Assembly: GCA_027451905.1 (NCBI GenBank)
Contig: DAIDHV010000003.1
Coordinates: 408,192-472,191, forward strand
DNA: 64,000 bases
Direction: 5' to 3'
From: Armatimonadota bacterium
Lineage (GTDB): Bacteria > Armatimonadota > Fimbriimonadia > Fimbriimonadales > Fimbriimonadaceae
Below the pieces are notes generated by a model. The model saw only the letters and a list, made by a program, of their open reading frames with translations. It had not been told where the DNA came from and searched no databases. The first letter of the stretch is position 1, and every line of letters begins with the position of its first letter. Below are positions 24,893-35,517 of the stretch, in pieces. The position numbers were made by a program, and so were the translations under genes.

Positions 24893-27022
24893 ATGCCACG
24901 AAGCCACCCACTCCAATATGTAAGGAATATCGGAATTGCCGCTCACATTGACGCGGGTAAGACCACTACAACCGAAAGAATTCTGTACTATACAGGCAAG
25001 TCTCACAAAATTGGAGAAGTTCACGATGGAGCAGCCACGATGGACTGGATGGAGCAAGAGCAAGAGCGAGGCATCACGATTACGTCTGCCGCAACAAGCT
25101 GCTTCTGGCGTGGTTCCAATGAAGATAAGCCAGAGCACAAGATCAACATCATTGACACTCCTGGCCACGTTGACTTCACGGTTGAAGTGGAACGCTCCCT
25201 GAGGGTTCTTGATGGATTTGTTGCTGTTTTCTGCGCGGTCGGCGGTGTTCAGCCTCAGTCGGAAACCGTGTGGAGACAGGGGAACAAGTATGAAGTGCCT
25301 CGAATCATCTACGTCAACAAGATGGACAGGCTTGGCGCCGACTTCTTCTCGGTTGTCAATCGGGTTAAGGAGCGCTTGGGTGCTAATGTAGCCCCTATTC
25401 AGATTCCGATTGGTGCCGAAAGCGGTTACAAAGGCTACGTCGATTTGATTGCGATGAAGGCTACGATCTACACGTCAGACGACGGCAAAACGTACGACGT
25501 GGTTGATATTCCCGAGGAATTAAAGGCTCAAGCCGCTGAATTTCGCGAGAAAATGATTGAAGCGATCTCAGAATTTGACGATTCTATCATGGAGCGATTT
25601 TTGGAGGGGGAGGACCTGACCGAAGCTGAATTGCACAAGTCAATTCGAGCCGCAACCATTGCAAACCGGCTTGTTCCTGTTCTCTCTGGTTCTTCCTTCA
25701 AGAATAAGGGCGTTCAAGCTATGATTGACGCGGTTTGCGAGTACCTGCCGAGTCCGCTAGACGTGGGAGCGGTTAGGGGAGTTGATCCGGATACAGAGGC
25801 TCCTATGGAGCGCGAGCCCAGCGATACGGCTCCGTTCAGCGCTCTTGCCTTCAAGATTATGTCGGACAAGTACGTGGGTAGGTTAACCTACTTGCGCGTT
25901 TACTCGGGCGTACTTAAGAAGGGAAGCGCAGTTGCGGTGACTTACCGAGATCCCCAAACCAATGAGTTTCGAGTTCGTAACGAGAGAATTGGCCGCATTA
26001 TGGAAATGCATGCAAATTCACGTAACGATATTGACGATGCCTATGCAGGTGAAATTGTTGGCGTCATCGGACTCAACGACGTTAATACGGGCCATACGGT
26101 TTGCAATCCTGATAAGCCAATTGCTTTAGAGAGCATCAAGTTCCCTGAGCCGGTTATTCAAATTGCGATTGAACCCAAGTCAAAAGCGGATCAGGAAAAG
26201 TTAGGCGCATCTTTGCAGCGGCTAGCTCAGGAAGACCCTACGTTTAGGGTCCAAACCGATGCGGAGAGCGGGCAGACGATTATTAGTGGAATGGGTGAAC
26301 TTCACCTTGAGATTATTGTTGACCGTCTGAACCGTGAGTTTGGCGTCCAAGCCAACCAAGGCAAGCCGCAGGTAGCCTACCGAGAGACGGTCCGAACCCA
26401 GTCAAAGGCAGAAGGGCGATTTATCAAGCAATCGGGTGGTTCCGGTCAGTACGGAGTCTGTACAATCAGCATGGAACCCTTGCCGGTTGGGTCTGGTTTT
26501 CAGTTTGAGAACAAGGTCACCGGCGGAGCTATTCCCAAGGAGTACATTCCCGCGGTAGAAAAGGGAGTTCGCGAGGGCTTGCTCACAGGTGTTTTGGCAG
26601 GATATCCAGTTGTGGACGTTAAAGTTCAACTCTTGGATGGCAGTTACCACGAAGTGGACTCTAATGAAAACGCTTTCAAGCAGGCAGGCCTTCTTGCTTT
26701 TAGAGAAGCAATGAAAAAGGCAAACCCAGTCCTGAAAGAGCCAATCATGCATGTTGAAGTCACAAGCCCAGAGAACAACGTGGGTGATGTGATTGGTGAC
26801 ATCAACGGCCGAAGAGGTCGCATGGAAGGAATGGAGCCGGCACTGGGCGGAGTGACGATCATTAATGCCCACGTGCCGCTATCGGAAATGTTCGGGTACG
26901 TTACTACGTTGCGCTCGCTGACACAAGGCCGCGCGCAGCCAAACGTTACCCCCAGTCACTATGAAGCTGTCCCCGACAACATTGCCAATGAAATCATTGC
27001 AAAGTCTCAGGGCGGAAGATAA
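24893..27022 (+). CDS. fusA: Elongation factor G
   Basis: EF-G drives translocation on the ribosome. The 709-residue protein has the GTPase motifs [17 protein letters not shown] (G1), RGITITSA (G2), DTPGHVDFT (G3) and [10 protein letters not shown] (G4), then the domains II-V including the domain IV segment and [16 protein letters not shown] at the C-terminus. Standard str-operon position between rpsG and tuf. Predicted start ATG 24893 follows AAAGGA. Confidence 0.98.
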   Translation: MPRSHPLQYVRNIGIAAHIDAGKTTTTERILYYTGKSHKIGEVHDGAATMDWMEQEQERGITITSAATSCFWRGSNEDKPEHKINIIDTPGHVDFTVEVERSLRVLDGFVAVFCAVGGVQPQSETVWRQGNKYEVPRIIYVNKMDRLGADFFSVVNRVKERLGANVAPIQIPIGAESGYKGYVDLIAMKATIYTSDDGKTYDVVDIPEELKAQAAEFREKMIEAISEFDDSIMERFLEGEDLTEAELHKSIRAATIANRLVPVLSGSSFKNKGVQAMIDAVCEYLPSPLDVGAVRGVDPDTEAPMEREPSDTAPFSALAFKIMSDKYVGRLTYLRVYSGVLKKGSAVAVTYRDPQTNEFRVRNERIGRIMEMHANSRNDIDDAYAGEIVGVIGLNDVNTGHTVCNPDKPIALESIKFPEPVIQIAIEPKSKADQEKLGASLQRLAQEDPTFRVQTDAESGQTIISGMGELHLEIIVDRLNREFGVQANQGKPQVAYRETVRTQSKAEGRFIKQSGGSGQYGVCTISMEPLPVGSGFQFENKVTGGAIPKEYIPAVEKGVREGLLTGVLAGYPVVDVKVQLLDGSYHEVDSNENAFKQAGLLAFREAMKKANPVLKEPIMHVEVTSPENNVGDVIGDINGRRGRMEGMEPALGGVTIINAHVPLSEMFGYVTTLRSLTQGRAQPNVTPSHYEAVPDNIANEIIAKSQGGR

Positions 27023-27070
27023 GTTTTAATCAGGAATCCATAAGCAATTAGGAGCAAATAAAAAAGGAAA

Positions 27071-28282
27071 ATGGCAAGAGCGAAATTTGAGCGCAATAAA
27101 CCCCACGTCAACATTGGGACGATTGGTCACGTCGACCACGGCAAGACTTCTTTGACCGCGGCGATCACCGGCGTCCTTGCCCAAAAGGGACTGTCCAAGA
27201 AGGTGAGCTATGCAGAAATTGACTCAGCCCCCGAAGAGAAGGCTAGAGGCATCACCATTAACATTTCTCACCAGGAGTATGAGACCGAAAAGCGACACTA
27301 CGCTCACGTTGACTGCCCTGGACATGCTGACTTTATCAAGAATATGATCACGGGCGCCGCCCAGATGGACGGAGCAATTTTGGTTGTTTCCGCAACTGAT
27401 GGCCCTATGCCTCAAACCCGAGAGCATATCCTTTTGGCTCGCCAAGTTGGAGTTCCTTACATTGTTGTGTTCATTAACAAGGTTGACCTTGTTGACGATC
27501 CTGAATTGATCGAACTTGTAGAAATGGAAGTTCGCGACCTGCTTAGCCGGTACGATTTTCCTGGCGACGATGTCCCGATTATCAAGGGCTCGGCAGTGAA
27601 GGTTCTTGAGCAGCTAGAAAAGGGTGCGGTTAATTTTGACGACGAGTACGTCAAGGCTGTGCTGGACTTGATGGACAGCGTTGACAATTACATCCCAACC
27701 CCAGTTCGAGACAAGGACAAGCCATTCTTGATGGCAGTTGAAGACGTGTTCACGATTAGTGGCCGCGGTACAGTTGCCACCGGTCGAGTTGAGCGCGGTC
27801 AGCTCAAAACGATGGAAGAAGTTGAAATCGTTGGACTTGCACCGGAGAGCAGAAAGACAGTTTGTACAGGAATTGAAATGTTCCGCAAACTGCTTGATTA
27901 CTGCGAAGCTGGCGACAACGTTGGATTGCTTCTGCGAGGTGTTGAGCGAAGTTCGATCGAACGCGGAATGGTCACTTGTAAGCCAGGCTCTATCAAGCCT
28001 CATACCAGGTTTGATGCCGAGGTTTACGTTCTGTCTAAAGAAGAAGGCGGAAGGCATACTCCTTTTGTAACCGGGTATCGCCCTCAGTTCTACTTCCGAA
28101 CGACGGACGTGACAGGTACACTTCACCTCCCAGCTGGTGTTGAAGTTTGTATGCCAGGTGACAACATCACAATGACAATTGAACTGATTTCCCCAATTGC
28201 TATGGAAGTTGGTTCAAAATTTGCCATCCGCGAAGGTGGAAGAACCGTTGGAGCGGGCACAGTCATTAAGATTGATAAATAA
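27071..28282 (+). CDS. tuf: Elongation factor Tu
   Basis: EF-Tu delivers aminoacyl-tRNA. 403 residues, with [15 protein letters not shown] (G1), [14 protein letters not shown] (G2), [12 protein letters not shown] (G3) and [10 protein letters not shown] (G4), followed by domains II and III. Last gene of the str segment: a GC-rich hairpin follows at 28288. Preceded by AAAGGAAA. Confidence 0.98.
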   Translation: MARAKFERNKPHVNIGTIGHVDHGKTSLTAAITGVLAQKGLSKKVSYAEIDSAPEEKARGITINISHQEYETEKRHYAHVDCPGHADFIKNMITGAAQMDGAILVVSATDGPMPQTREHILLARQVGVPYIVVFINKVDLVDDPELIELVEMEVRDLLSRYDFPGDDVPIIKGSAVKVLEQLEKGAVNFDDEYVKAVLDLMDSVDNYIPTPVRDKDKPFLMAVEDVFTISGRGTVATGRVERGQLKTMEEVEIVGLAPESRKTVCTGIEMFRKLLDYCEAGDNVGLLLRGVERSSIERGMVTCKPGSIKPHTRFDAEVYVLSKEEGGRHTPFVTGYRPQFYFRTTDVTGTLHLPAGVEVCMPGDNITMTIELISPIAMEVGSKFAIREGGRTVGAGTVIKIDK

Positions 28283-28287
28283 GAAGA

Positions 28288-28325
28288 AAAGCCCCCGGGT
28301 TAGTAAACTCCGGGGGCTTTCTTCT
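28288..28325 (+). terminator. Strong GC hairpin between tuf and rpsJ
   Basis: AAAGCCCCCGG (28288-28298) and CCGGGGGCTTT (28310-28320) form an 11-bp stem with an 11-nt loop, followed by CTTCT (a broken T-run). It looks like a rho-independent terminator ending the str operon, yet rpsJ starts only 24 nt later with no room for a promoter. Confidence 0.7.
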
Positions 28326-28343
28326 GAACATAAATGAAGAGTT

Positions 28344-28655
28344 ATGGCAGGATTTAAAGTTCGAATCAGACTACGAGCATACGATCACCGATTAATCGAT
28401 GCTTCGGCACAAAAAATCACGGAAACCGCAAACCGGACCGGAGCAAGAATTAAGGGCCCCGTTCCTTTGCCGACAAATATCCGGAAGTTTTGTGTGATCA
28501 GGGCTGCCCATATTGACAAAGAGTCTATGGAGCACTTCGAACTACGGACTCATAATCGGCTCATTGATATCTATGAGCCCTCGAACAAGACAATCGATGC
28601 CTTGATGCGCCTCGATCTTCCCAGCGGAGTCGATATCGAAATCAAGGGATCTTAA
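28344..28655 (+). CDS. rpsJ: Small ribosomal subunit protein S10
   Basis: S10 (NusE) is the first gene of the S10 operon and also takes part in antitermination. 103 residues with [18 protein letters not shown] and [21 protein letters not shown]. Its start has GAAGAG upstream. It sits 61 nt after tuf behind a terminator-like hairpin, so expression must come from readthrough or an unseen promoter. Confidence 0.97.
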   Translation: MAGFKVRIRLRAYDHRLIDASAQKITETANRTGARIKGPVPLPTNIRKFCVIRAAHIDKESMEHFELRTHNRLIDIYEPSNKTIDALMRLDLPSGVDIEIKGS

Positions 28656-28699
28656 AGAACCCAAATTAGAGCTTCATAGCAGAAAGGAGCGCGTCCCAA

Positions 28700-28774
28700 A
28701 TGGCAATGCGGGCAACGTTTTTCAATCTCCTTAAGGCAAGAAGCAAGGAAACATTATGTTGCCAGGAATATTAG
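28700..28774 (+). CDS. Possible leader ORF overlapping rplC start, 24 aa
   Basis: ATG 28700 (AAGGAG about 10 nt upstream) opens a 24-codon frame, out of frame with rplC (start 28756), and ends at TAG 28772-28774, 19 nt inside rplC. The first residues MAMRATFFNLLKARSK are basic. It could couple translation into rplC. No homology is known to me, and it may be chance. Confidence 0.2.
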   Translation: MAMRATFFNLLKARSKETLCCQEY

Positions 28775-29382
28775 GAAAGAAGGTCGGCATGACCCACCTG
28801 TTCGACGGTGAAGGGAAGATGATTCCCGTAACCGTAGTTGAGGCAGGGCCCGTGTTTGTTACCCAAATAAAAAACGCAGAGAAAGACGGCTATAGTGCCG
28901 TACAAGTTGGATTTGAGGAAATTGGAGATAAGCATCTCACGTTTCCGAAATATGGCCACCTGAAGAAGGCGGGAGTCAATAAGAACCTCAAGACACTGAA
29001 GGAGTTTCGAGTGGACAGCACCGATGGATTAGAACTTGGCCAACAGATCGGAGTTGATATTTTTGCCGAAGGCGAAAAAATCACCGTCACCGGTAAGAGC
29101 AAGGGACGGGGATTCGCGGGTGGCGTCAAGAGATATCACTTTAAAGGTCAGCACATGACTCATGGTTACATGACTCATAGAAGGCCGCTCTCGAACGGTG
29201 CAACCGGTCCTCAGAGAGTTTTCAAGGGTTCAAGAAGACCCGGTCACATGGGCACAGAGACGGTTACCCAAAAGGGCCTCAAAGTTGTTAAGGTTGATGC
29301 AGAGCGGAATTTGCTGCTCGTCAGCGGAACAGTTGCTGGTCCAAACGGCGCTCTGGTTGTCATCAATAAGGTGAAGAAGTAA
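28756..29382 (+). CDS. rplC: Large ribosomal subunit protein L3
   Basis: 208 residues, GILGKKVGMT at the N-terminus, GKSKGRGFAGGVKRYHFKG (peptidyl-transferase loop) and GQHMTHGYMTHRRP. Standard S10 operon position. The intergenic 28656-28755 holds a small overlapping ORF candidate. Confidence 0.98.
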   Translation: MLPGILGKKVGMTHLFDGEGKMIPVTVVEAGPVFVTQIKNAEKDGYSAVQVGFEEIGDKHLTFPKYGHLKKAGVNKNLKTLKEFRVDSTDGLELGQQIGVDIFAEGEKITVTGKSKGRGFAGGVKRYHFKGQHMTHGYMTHRRPLSNGATGPQRVFKGSRRPGHMGTETVTQKGLKVVKVDAERNLLLVSGTVAGPNGALVVINKVKK

Positions 29383-29383
29383 T

Positions 29384-30043
29384 ATGGCATCAATTGAAGT
29401 TAAAGACGCAAAAGGCAAGTCAACCGGCAAGCACGAGCTGCACGCCAAGTTGGCGGAAGCAACTGCAAGCCATACCTCTATCCATCGAGCGGTTGTCGCA
29501 GAAGAAGCCAACAGCAGGCAAGGTACTCAAAGTGCCAAGACGCGAAGCGAAGTTCGTGGTGGAGGCAGAAAGCCGTACAAGCAAAAGAAAACCGGTAACG
29601 CAAGGCAAGGTTCTACGCGGTCCCCTCACTATGCCCATGGTTCCATGGCGCTTGCGGTCAAGCCTCGTGATTACGAAAAGCAGATTAACAAGAAAGAGCG
29701 AAGGGCAGCAATTCTTACCGCTTTGGCAAGCCAAATTGCTTCTGGAAACGTGGTCATCGCCGACAAGATTTCGTTTGCAGAGCCAAAGACAAAGGCAGCT
29801 GCCGACCTCTTGAAGGCTTACGGTGTTTTTGAGAGCCCACGGGTTCTTGTGATTGTTTCGGAATATGACGAAGTGGCTTACAAGAGCCTACGCAACTTAC
29901 CCAATGTGGAAGTGCGAACCGCTCCGAGCCGAAATCAAGATTCGAAGTCTCAGGGATTTTCAGCGAGGGACGTACTTATTGCCCGTAAGCTGGTGATTGC
30001 CAAAGACGCGCTAACCGCAATTGAGGAGGTTTGGGCAAAGTGA
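29384..30043 (+). CDS. rplD: Large ribosomal subunit protein L4
   Basis: 219 residues. Family motifs include SAKTRSEVRGGGRKPYKQKKTGNARQGS and the exit-tunnel extension. L4 also autoregulates the S10 operon in some bacteria. It ends GTGA-overlapped with rplW (4 nt), so the two are translationally coupled. Confidence 0.97.
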   Translation: MASIEVKDAKGKSTGKHELHAKLAEATASHTSIHRAVVAEEANSRQGTQSAKTRSEVRGGGRKPYKQKKTGNARQGSTRSPHYAHGSMALAVKPRDYEKQINKKERRAAILTALASQIASGNVVIADKISFAEPKTKAAADLLKAYGVFESPRVLVIVSEYDEVAYKSLRNLPNVEVRTAPSRNQDSKSQGFSARDVLIARKLVIAKDALTAIEEVWAK

Positions 30044-30381
30044 AAGACCCACATTTGATTATCATCTCACCTTATATCACAGAGCGTTCAGTAAAGCTAA
30101 GTTACGGCAATCCTCGTATCAAAGAAGAGTCTGAACTGGAAAGAAAGTACACATTTCTGGTGGATCCAACCGCCAATAAACTTGAAATCAAGTGGGCGTT
30201 GGAAACAATTTATAACGCCGGCAAGAAGCCAGCTGACGGAATCTCAATTCAATCGGTGCGGACTTTAAGAGTCAATGGCAAGAAAAGAAGACGCGGTAAG
30301 TCAGTTGGATACGAGCCCAACCGCAAAAAGGCAATTGTAACCTTGGCCAAAGGACAAATCCTGGAGGACTTTGGAGTTTAA
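30040..30381 (+). CDS. rplW: Large ribosomal subunit protein L23
   Basis: Start GTG 30040 chosen over TTG 30031: GAGGAGG (30023-30029) is 10 nt upstream and the GTGA overlaps the rplD stop. The protein (113 aa) starts [17 protein letters not shown]23 lies at the tunnel exit and binds SRP and trigger factor. [24 protein letters not shown] is normal. Confidence 0.95.
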   Translation: MKDPHLIIISPYITERSVKLSYGNPRIKEESELERKYTFLVDPTANKLEIKWALETIYNAGKKPADGISIQSVRTLRVNGKKRRRGKSVGYEPNRKKAIVTLAKGQILEDFGV

Positions 30382-30383
30382 GA

Positions 30384-31214
30384 ATGGCAACAAAACAGTA
30401 TAAACCAACATCTCCTGGCCGTAGGTTCATGATTAGCTCGACCTACGAGGAAGTCACGAAAGGTAAGCCAGAAAAGACCCTTGTTCGAGCCAAAAGTAAA
30501 AGCGGCGGAAGAAACAGCAGTGGTCGTTTAACAATTGCTAACCGAGGCGGTGGACACAAGCTTCGCTACCGCGTCATTGATTTTCGACGTGACAAATTTA
30601 ATATTGATGCCAAAGTGGCGGCCATCGAGTACGATCCCAACCGAACTTGCCGGATCGCATTATTGCACTATCGAGACGGTGAGAAAAGGTATATTCTGGC
30701 TCCTAAGAACTTGGCAGTTGGAACCGTGATCCAGTCTGGTGAGGGCGCCGACATTTTGCCGGGCAACTGCTTGCCACTTCGGTTGGTTCCGCTTGGAACT
30801 CTGGTTCATAACATTGAAATTCAGCCTGGCCGCGGCGGCCAAATGGTCCGCTCCGCTGGAGCCTCGGCTCAGCTTATGGCGAAAGAAGGTAACTATGTGA
30901 CCCTGAGATTGCCTAGCGGAGAAATGAGGATGGTTCACAACACCTGCCGAGCCACGATTGGCGAAGTTGGAAATTCGGACCATGAGAATGAATCCCTTGG
31001 GAAAGCTGGTAAGAATCGACAGCTTGGACGCAAACCTCACGTTCGTGGTGTTGTCAAGAGTCCTCGTGATCACCCACATGGAGGTGGTGAGGCGAAATCG
31101 CCAGTAGGAAGGAAGAAGGGTCCGGTTGACCGATGGGGCAACAAGGCGCTTGGTCAAAAGACAAGGCACAACAAGAGAACTAACAAATATATTGTGAGAA
31201 GGAGGAACAGCTAA
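30384..31214 (+). CDS. rplB: Large ribosomal subunit protein L2
   Basis: 276 residues. [48 protein letters not shown] and the [24 protein letters not shown] segment identify L2, essential for peptidyl transferase structure. Downstream stop overlaps nothing; rpsS follows after 3 nt. Confidence 0.98.
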   Translation: MATKQYKPTSPGRRFMISSTYEEVTKGKPEKTLVRAKSKSGGRNSSGRLTIANRGGGHKLRYRVIDFRRDKFNIDAKVAAIEYDPNRTCRIALLHYRDGEKRYILAPKNLAVGTVIQSGEGADILPGNCLPLRLVPLGTLVHNIEIQPGRGGQMVRSAGASAQLMAKEGNYVTLRLPSGEMRMVHNTCRATIGEVGNSDHENESLGKAGKNRQLGRKPHVRGVVKSPRDHPHGGGEAKSPVGRKKGPVDRWGNKALGQKTRHNKRTNKYIVRRRNS

Positions 31215-31217
31215 AAA

Positions 31218-31505
31218 ATGGCGAGAAGTTTAAAGAAAGGGTTTTTTGTAGACGATCATCTGCTTAAGAAAGTCAATGCACTAAACGACAGCGGAGATAA
31301 GAAGCTGATCAAGACTTGGAGTCGAAGATCAACCATTATCCCAGACATGGTTGGCCATACAATTGCTGTTCACGATGGACGAAAGCACATCCCTGTTTTT
31401 GTTACCGAGAATATGATTGGCCACAAGTTAGGCGAGTTCTCTCCTACCAGAACCTATCGCGGTCATGGCGGTTCACTGCCTGATCGAGGAGCGAAGCTGA
31501 AGTAA
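31218..31505 (+). CDS. rpsS: Small ribosomal subunit protein S19
   Basis: 95 residues, [41 protein letters not shown] and [14 protein letters not shown]19 binds S13 in the 30S head. Order rplB-rpsS-rplV is canonical. Confidence 0.98.
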   Translation: MARSLKKGFFVDDHLLKKVNALNDSGDKKLIKTWSRRSTIIPDMVGHTIAVHDGRKHIPVFVTENMIGHKLGEFSPTRTYRGHGGSLPDRGAKLK

Positions 31506-31508
31506 AGT

Positions 31509-32156
31509 ATGGAAGTTAAAGCAATCGGAAAATTTATTAAAGTGCAGCCGAGAAAGGTGCGCATTGTTGCCGACGAAATTCGCGGTAAAGATGCAGTGCA
31601 CTCGGCCGCGCTCCTTCGGTACCACACCAGCAAAGGGGCAAGAGAGCTTCGCAAAGTGTTGATTTCGGCAATGGCTAACGCCTTAGAGAATCACAGCATG
31701 AATCCAGAGTCTCTTAAAATTGCCAAGATCATGGTGGATGAAGGTCCTCGAATGAAGCGTCTGCGGGCAAGAGCTCAGGGGCGAGGAAACAGGATCATTA
31801 AGAAGACCAGCCACATCACGGTTATTGTTGAGGAAGACCTTACCAAGGGCACTGTTATTAAGGCTCATGGAACCAAGGCGAAACCTCGCCCAACCTTTGC
31901 GGCGCCAAAGAAGGGCAAAGCTAAGGCATCGAGCAAGGCCGCTGGCAGCAAAGAGCAGGAAGTGGAAACCACAACGGAAGCGATCGCCTCGGTTGAGACG
32001 GTGGAGACCGCTGCCGCAGAGCCAGTAGTGGAGGCAACCCAAGAGGTAGCCGCCGAACAGACAACCGCTGCTGCTGAAGAAGCAAGTGCAGAATCTGAGG
32101 CAACCGAAGAGCAAGCCGAAGAAACCAAGGAAGACAAAGGAGAAGAATCAAACTAA
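31509..32156 (+). CDS. rplV: Large ribosomal subunit protein L22 with a long acidic tail
   Basis: L22 is normally ~110-120 residues. The first ~115 residues are canonical (AIGKFIKVQPRKVRIVADEIRGK, MKRLRARAQGRGNRIIKKTSHITVIVEE). After LTKGTVIKAHG comes a ~95-residue tail: a Lys/Ala-rich stretch (KKGKAKASSKAAGSK) and then an Ala/Glu/Thr-rich acidic tract to the stop at 32156, rich in AEE and ATEE. The tail is in-frame and the next gene starts at 32157. It could protrude from the exit tunnel surface, or be a lineage-specific disordered extension. Confidence 0.92.
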   Translation: MEVKAIGKFIKVQPRKVRIVADEIRGKDAVHSAALLRYHTSKGARELRKVLISAMANALENHSMNPESLKIAKIMVDEGPRMKRLRARAQGRGNRIIKKTSHITVIVEEDLTKGTVIKAHGTKAKPRPTFAAPKKGKAKASSKAAGSKEQEVETTTEAIASVETVETAAAEPVVEATQEVAAEQTTAAAEEASAESEATEEQAEETKEDKGEESN

Positions 32157-32942
32157 ATGGGTCAAAAAATACATCCAGTTGGCTTCCGTGTTGGGGTCAT
32201 TCGAGGCTTTGACAGCCACTGGTATTTTGGAAAGAAAGGGTACGGTCAGGCGCTACTCATTGATCATAAGATCAGAGAGCGGATTAAAAGCAAGTCCGGC
32301 CTCGGAAATGTGTCTCGAGTTGAGATCGAGCGCGCCGCGAATCGAATCAAGGTTTCGATTTTTACGGCCCGTCCAGGTGCCATTATCGGAAAAGGTGGAA
32401 AAGGCATCGAGCAGTTGACAACCGATCTCATTGATCTGGTTAACAAGTACGAGAAAAAAGCCGCCAACGATAAGGGCAAAACCACCGTCCAGGTGAGCGT
32501 TCACGAGGTGCGTCAGCCAGAGCTTGATGCTCAGCTGGTGGCAGAAAACATCGCTCAGCAATTGGAAAGAAGAATTGGGCATCGCCGCGCCATGAGGCAA
32601 GCAATGACCCGAGCGGTACGGCTTAACGGCAGAGGAATCAAGGTTCAGGTTTCGGGCCGATTGAATGGAGCTGAAATTGCAAGAACCGAAGGCGACAAAG
32701 TTGGCAAGATTCCGCTTCATACTCTTCGAGCAGACATCGACTACGGCATTGCGACCGCCAAGACCCTCTATGGATCAATCGGCTGCAAAGTCTGGATTTA
32801 TAAAGGTGAAGTTTTGCCAGAAAGGCGCATGGCAGTTGATGACAACGAAGGTCGCCGACGGGTTCGTCGCGATCCCCAGCCAGAAGCGGATGCTTTTGGC
32901 GCAACCAAAGCCGCCGCAACCGATGGAGGATCAGCAGTCTAA
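32157..32942 (+). CDS. rpsC: Small ribosomal subunit protein S3
   Basis: 261 residues with [23 protein letters not shown], the KH motif [22 protein letters not shown], and the C-terminal [28 protein letters not shown]. The last ~30 residues are a variable acidic/Ala tail. TAATG overlaps the rplP start. Confidence 0.97.
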   Translation: MGQKIHPVGFRVGVIRGFDSHWYFGKKGYGQALLIDHKIRERIKSKSGLGNVSRVEIERAANRIKVSIFTARPGAIIGKGGKGIEQLTTDLIDLVNKYEKKAANDKGKTTVQVSVHEVRQPELDAQLVAENIAQQLERRIGHRRAMRQAMTRAVRLNGRGIKVQVSGRLNGAEIARTEGDKVGKIPLHTLRADIDYGIATAKTLYGSIGCKVWIYKGEVLPERRMAVDDNEGRRRVRRDPQPEADAFGATKAAATDGGSAV

Positions 32943-33499
32943 TGTTAATGCCAAAGAAAGTTAAAAACGATAATCGAAAGATGCATCGTGGACGTATGAA
33001 GGGAGTCGCTACGCGTGGCAATACAGTTGCCTTTGGTGACTTTGGGTTAGTGGCGTTGGAACCGGCATGGATCAGCAGCCGCCAGATTGAAGCGGCTCGT
33101 ATTGCCATGACTCGACACATCAAAAGAGGCGGAATGGTATGGATTCGGATTTTCCCCGATAAGTCCATCACAAAGAAGCCGCTTGAAACCCGTATGGGTA
33201 AAGGTAAAGCCCCCGTGGAAGGCTGGGTAGCGGTTGTGAAGCCGGGTAGGGTTATGTTCGAGATGGATGGAGTTGCCTTAGATGTTGCAAAGGAAGCGAT
33301 GAGGCTTGCTAGCCACAAACTTCCGATCCATTGCAAATTTGTGACCAAGGAAGATCTTCCTGCCAAGTTCCCCAAGGGTGGCCGAGCGTTGGATGCGGCT
33401 CCGATTCAACTCAAACACCGCAATGAAGAGCTGGTTGTGCCTTCTCACCAAGAAGAAGTTGAATCAAGCAGCGAAGTCGTAGCAGGAGCAACTGAATAA
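32942..33499 (+). CDS. rplP: Large ribosomal subunit protein L16 with C-terminal extension
   Basis: 185 residues against the usual ~137-142. The start MLMPKKVK is canonical, so ATG 32942 (overlapping the rpsC stop as TAATG) is used, not 32948. The body contains [60 protein letters not shown] and [12 protein letters not shown]. The last ~45 residues (from around GRALDAAPI) with [10 protein letters not shown] are an unusual extension. L16 is part of the A-tRNA contact. Confidence 0.95.
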   Translation: MLMPKKVKNDNRKMHRGRMKGVATRGNTVAFGDFGLVALEPAWISSRQIEAARIAMTRHIKRGGMVWIRIFPDKSITKKPLETRMGKGKAPVEGWVAVVKPGRVMFEMDGVALDVAKEAMRLASHKLPIHCKFVTKEDLPAKFPKGGRALDAAPIQLKHRNEELVVPSHQEEVESSSEVVAGATE

Positions 33500-33706
33500 A
33501 TGAAAGGATTGAAAGCCCAAGAATTAAGAACAAAAACCGTTGAGGACTTATCGGCAATGGTTGCCGAAGAAAGAGTCGCTATGTACCAAATGCGAAAAGC
33601 CATGGTATTTCGGCAGAGTTCTGATACCGCTGGTCTTAAGGCTCGCAAGAAGAACGTAGCCCGATTACTGACTTTGATCAAGGAGAAGCAACACACCAAT
33701 GGCTAA
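33500..33706 (+). CDS. rpmC: Large ribosomal subunit protein L29
   Basis: 68 residues, [20 protein letters not shown] and [16 protein letters not shown], a two-helix protein at the tunnel exit. Start ATG 33500 abuts the rplP stop. Overlaps rpsQ by 8 nt. Confidence 0.95.
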   Translation: MKGLKAQELRTKTVEDLSAMVAEERVAMYQMRKAMVFRQSSDTAGLKARKKNVARLLTLIKEKQHTNG

Positions 33707-33980
33707 GACAGTTGAAGCCGCTCCCGCAATTGATCGCGGACGCCGAAAGGTTCGAGAAGGAGTTGTTGTGTCGGCCAAGATGGAGCAAACCGTGGTTGTG
33801 AAGGTAGAGCGACGCACACAGCACCCTCTATACGGAAAGGTTGTTATCAGATCGAAGCGGTACAAAGCCCACGATATTATGTCATGCGATGAAGGAGATC
33901 GCGTAGAAATCATGGAAACAAGACCCATCAGCAAAGATAAATGCTGGAGGGTAACTCGAATCCTTGAAAAGGTGAAGTAA
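33699..33980 (+). CDS. rpsQ: Small ribosomal subunit protein S17
   Basis: 93 residues: a ~15-residue extra N-terminus ([17 protein letters not shown]) then [31 protein letters not shown] and [23 protein letters not shown]. The start overlaps rpmC. A 50-nt gap precedes rplN. Confidence 0.96.
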   Translation: MAKTVEAAPAIDRGRRKVREGVVVSAKMEQTVVVKVERRTQHPLYGKVVIRSKRYKAHDIMSCDEGDRVEIMETRPISKDKCWRVTRILEKVK

Positions 33981-34030
33981 AGCCTTTCAAACGGCAAAAC
34001 TAGCAGGGATGCATATTTGGAGAAATTAAG

Positions 34031-34402
34031 ATGGTTCAGCAATTTACAAGGTTAAAAGTAGCGGACAATTCGGGAGCACGTGAAGTCATGTGCATTCGAG
34101 TTCTCAAAGGTTCGCAGCCAAGATACGGCGGCATCGGAGACGTGATTGTGGCATCGGTCAAGGTTGCAACTCCCCACATGACAATTAAGAAGGGTGAGGT
34201 GGTTAAGGCTGTCATTGTTCGCACAAAGCATTTTGTGCGCAGAAAGGATGGCAGCACATTGCGATTTGACGACAATGCCTGTGTGATCATCAATCCTCAG
34301 AATTTGGAGCCACGAGGGACCAGAATTTTTGGTCCGGTGGCACGTGAATTGCGAGACAAAAACTTTATGAAGATTGTTTCGCTTGCTCCGGAGGTCTTGT
34401 AA
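34031..34402 (+). CDS. rplN: Large ribosomal subunit protein L14
   Basis: 123 residues, [24 protein letters not shown] and [36 protein letters not shown]. First gene of the spc part. The stop TAATG overlaps rplX. Confidence 0.98.
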   Translation: MVQQFTRLKVADNSGAREVMCIRVLKGSQPRYGGIGDVIVASVKVATPHMTIKKGEVVKAVIVRTKHFVRRKDGSTLRFDDNACVIINPQNLEPRGTRIFGPVARELRDKNFMKIVSLAPEVL

Positions 34403-34812
34403 TGCCTACAAAATCAGAACTGAAAAAACTAGCTCATCCCACAAAAAACAAGATTCGCAAAGGCGATCGAGTTTTGATTATTGCCGGAAAAGATAAGGGC
34501 AATCAAGGTGTGGTGATTGCGGTTAGCCCTAAAGAGCACAAGGTGATGGTGGTTGATGATTCGAACCCAGATCAGCCTGTTGCCCTGAACGCAGTCATTA
34601 GGCACCGCAAGCCGCGAATGCAAAATGAGAAAGGGAGCCGAGTCACAATTCCCGCTCCTATCGACATCAGCAATGTCAAGGTTATTGATGCCAAAGGAAA
34701 TCCAACCCGAATAGGGAAGCGGGTTGAAGATGGCAAATTGGTGCGATATTCCAAGAAATCGGGAGAAACCTTTGTGGATGGTCCCGATTTAGATACCAAG
34801 GAAAAGAAGTAA
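34402..34812 (+). CDS. rplX: Large ribosomal subunit protein L24, long form
   Basis: 136 residues, longer than the usual ~105. The KOW motif [21 protein letters not shown] is present; the C-terminal part [22 protein letters not shown] extends the tail. Initiates 50S assembly. Start overlaps rplN. Confidence 0.95.
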   Translation: MPTKSELKKLAHPTKNKIRKGDRVLIIAGKDKGNQGVVIAVSPKEHKVMVVDDSNPDQPVALNAVIRHRKPRMQNEKGSRVTIPAPIDISNVKVIDAKGNPTRIGKRVEDGKLVRYSKKSGETFVDGPDLDTKEKK

Positions 34813-34857
34813 CTCCAACCCACGTGGCCTGGTCGGAAATCAGGCAAGAAGAAAGAA

Positions 34858-35448
34858 ATGGCAAAAAAAGAAACTAAAGAAGGCGGCGCAACGCCTAAAG
34901 TAACCCCAAGGCTTAAGGCAAAGTATGCCAAAGAGGTTGTACCTAAGCTTCAGACTCAGTTTAACTACAAGTCCTCTATGCAGGTTCCTAAGTTAGAAAA
35001 AATCGTGATCAATATGGGCACTGGTTCCACCGACAAATCGGGGGACAAGCATCTTGAAAACTCGGTTCGTGATATGGCCCTGATTTCGGGTCAAAAACCA
35101 GTGATCACAAGGGCGCGCAAGGCTATTTCTAACTTTAAGGTTCGAGAGAACATGACGGTTGGATGCAAGGTGACCCTTCGCGGAGAGCGGATGTATCACT
35201 TTTTTGATAAATTGGCAACCGTTGTTTTGCCCCGAATTCGAGACTTCCAGGGTCTTTCTGCCAAGAGCTTTGATGGTCGTGGCAACTACGCCTTGGGCCT
35301 TAAAGAGCAACTTGTGTTCCCCGAAATCCCTTATGATACATTTGATCGGATTCGTGGAATGGACATCATCATTTGCACCAGTGCAAAGACGGATGATGAG
35401 GCAAGGGTCTTCTTAAAAGAGATGGGCCTGCCACTCCGAGAAAGGTAA
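34858..35448 (+). CDS. rplE: Large ribosomal subunit protein L5
   Basis: 196 residues with a ~15-residue Lys/Glu-rich N-terminal addition, then [17 protein letters not shown] and [40 protein letters not shown] [19 protein letters not shown] is present. It is the last gene of the cluster here; the usual next genes (rpsN, rpsH, rplF, rplR, rpsE, rpmD, rplO, secY) do not follow. Confidence 0.98.
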   Translation: MAKKETKEGGATPKVTPRLKAKYAKEVVPKLQTQFNYKSSMQVPKLEKIVINMGTGSTDKSGDKHLENSVRDMALISGQKPVITRARKAISNFKVRENMTVGCKVTLRGERMYHFFDKLATVVLPRIRDFQGLSAKSFDGRGNYALGLKEQLVFPEIPYDTFDRIRGMDIIICTSAKTDDEARVFLKEMGLPLRER

Positions 35449-35479
35449 AAATCTCCTCGTCTTAAAGCAAAATAAGCTT

Positions 35480-35517
35480 AAGCCCGCAGCCAACCGCTCC
35501 GGGCTTGATCCTTTTTT
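35480..35517 (+). terminator. Rho-independent terminator after rplE
   Basis: AAGCCCG (35480-35486) and CGGGCTT (35500-35506) form a 7-bp stem with a 13-nt loop, followed by GATCC and six T (35512-35517). It ends the ribosomal protein transcript. The following ~260 nt to 35777 carry no gene I can support. Confidence 0.8.
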
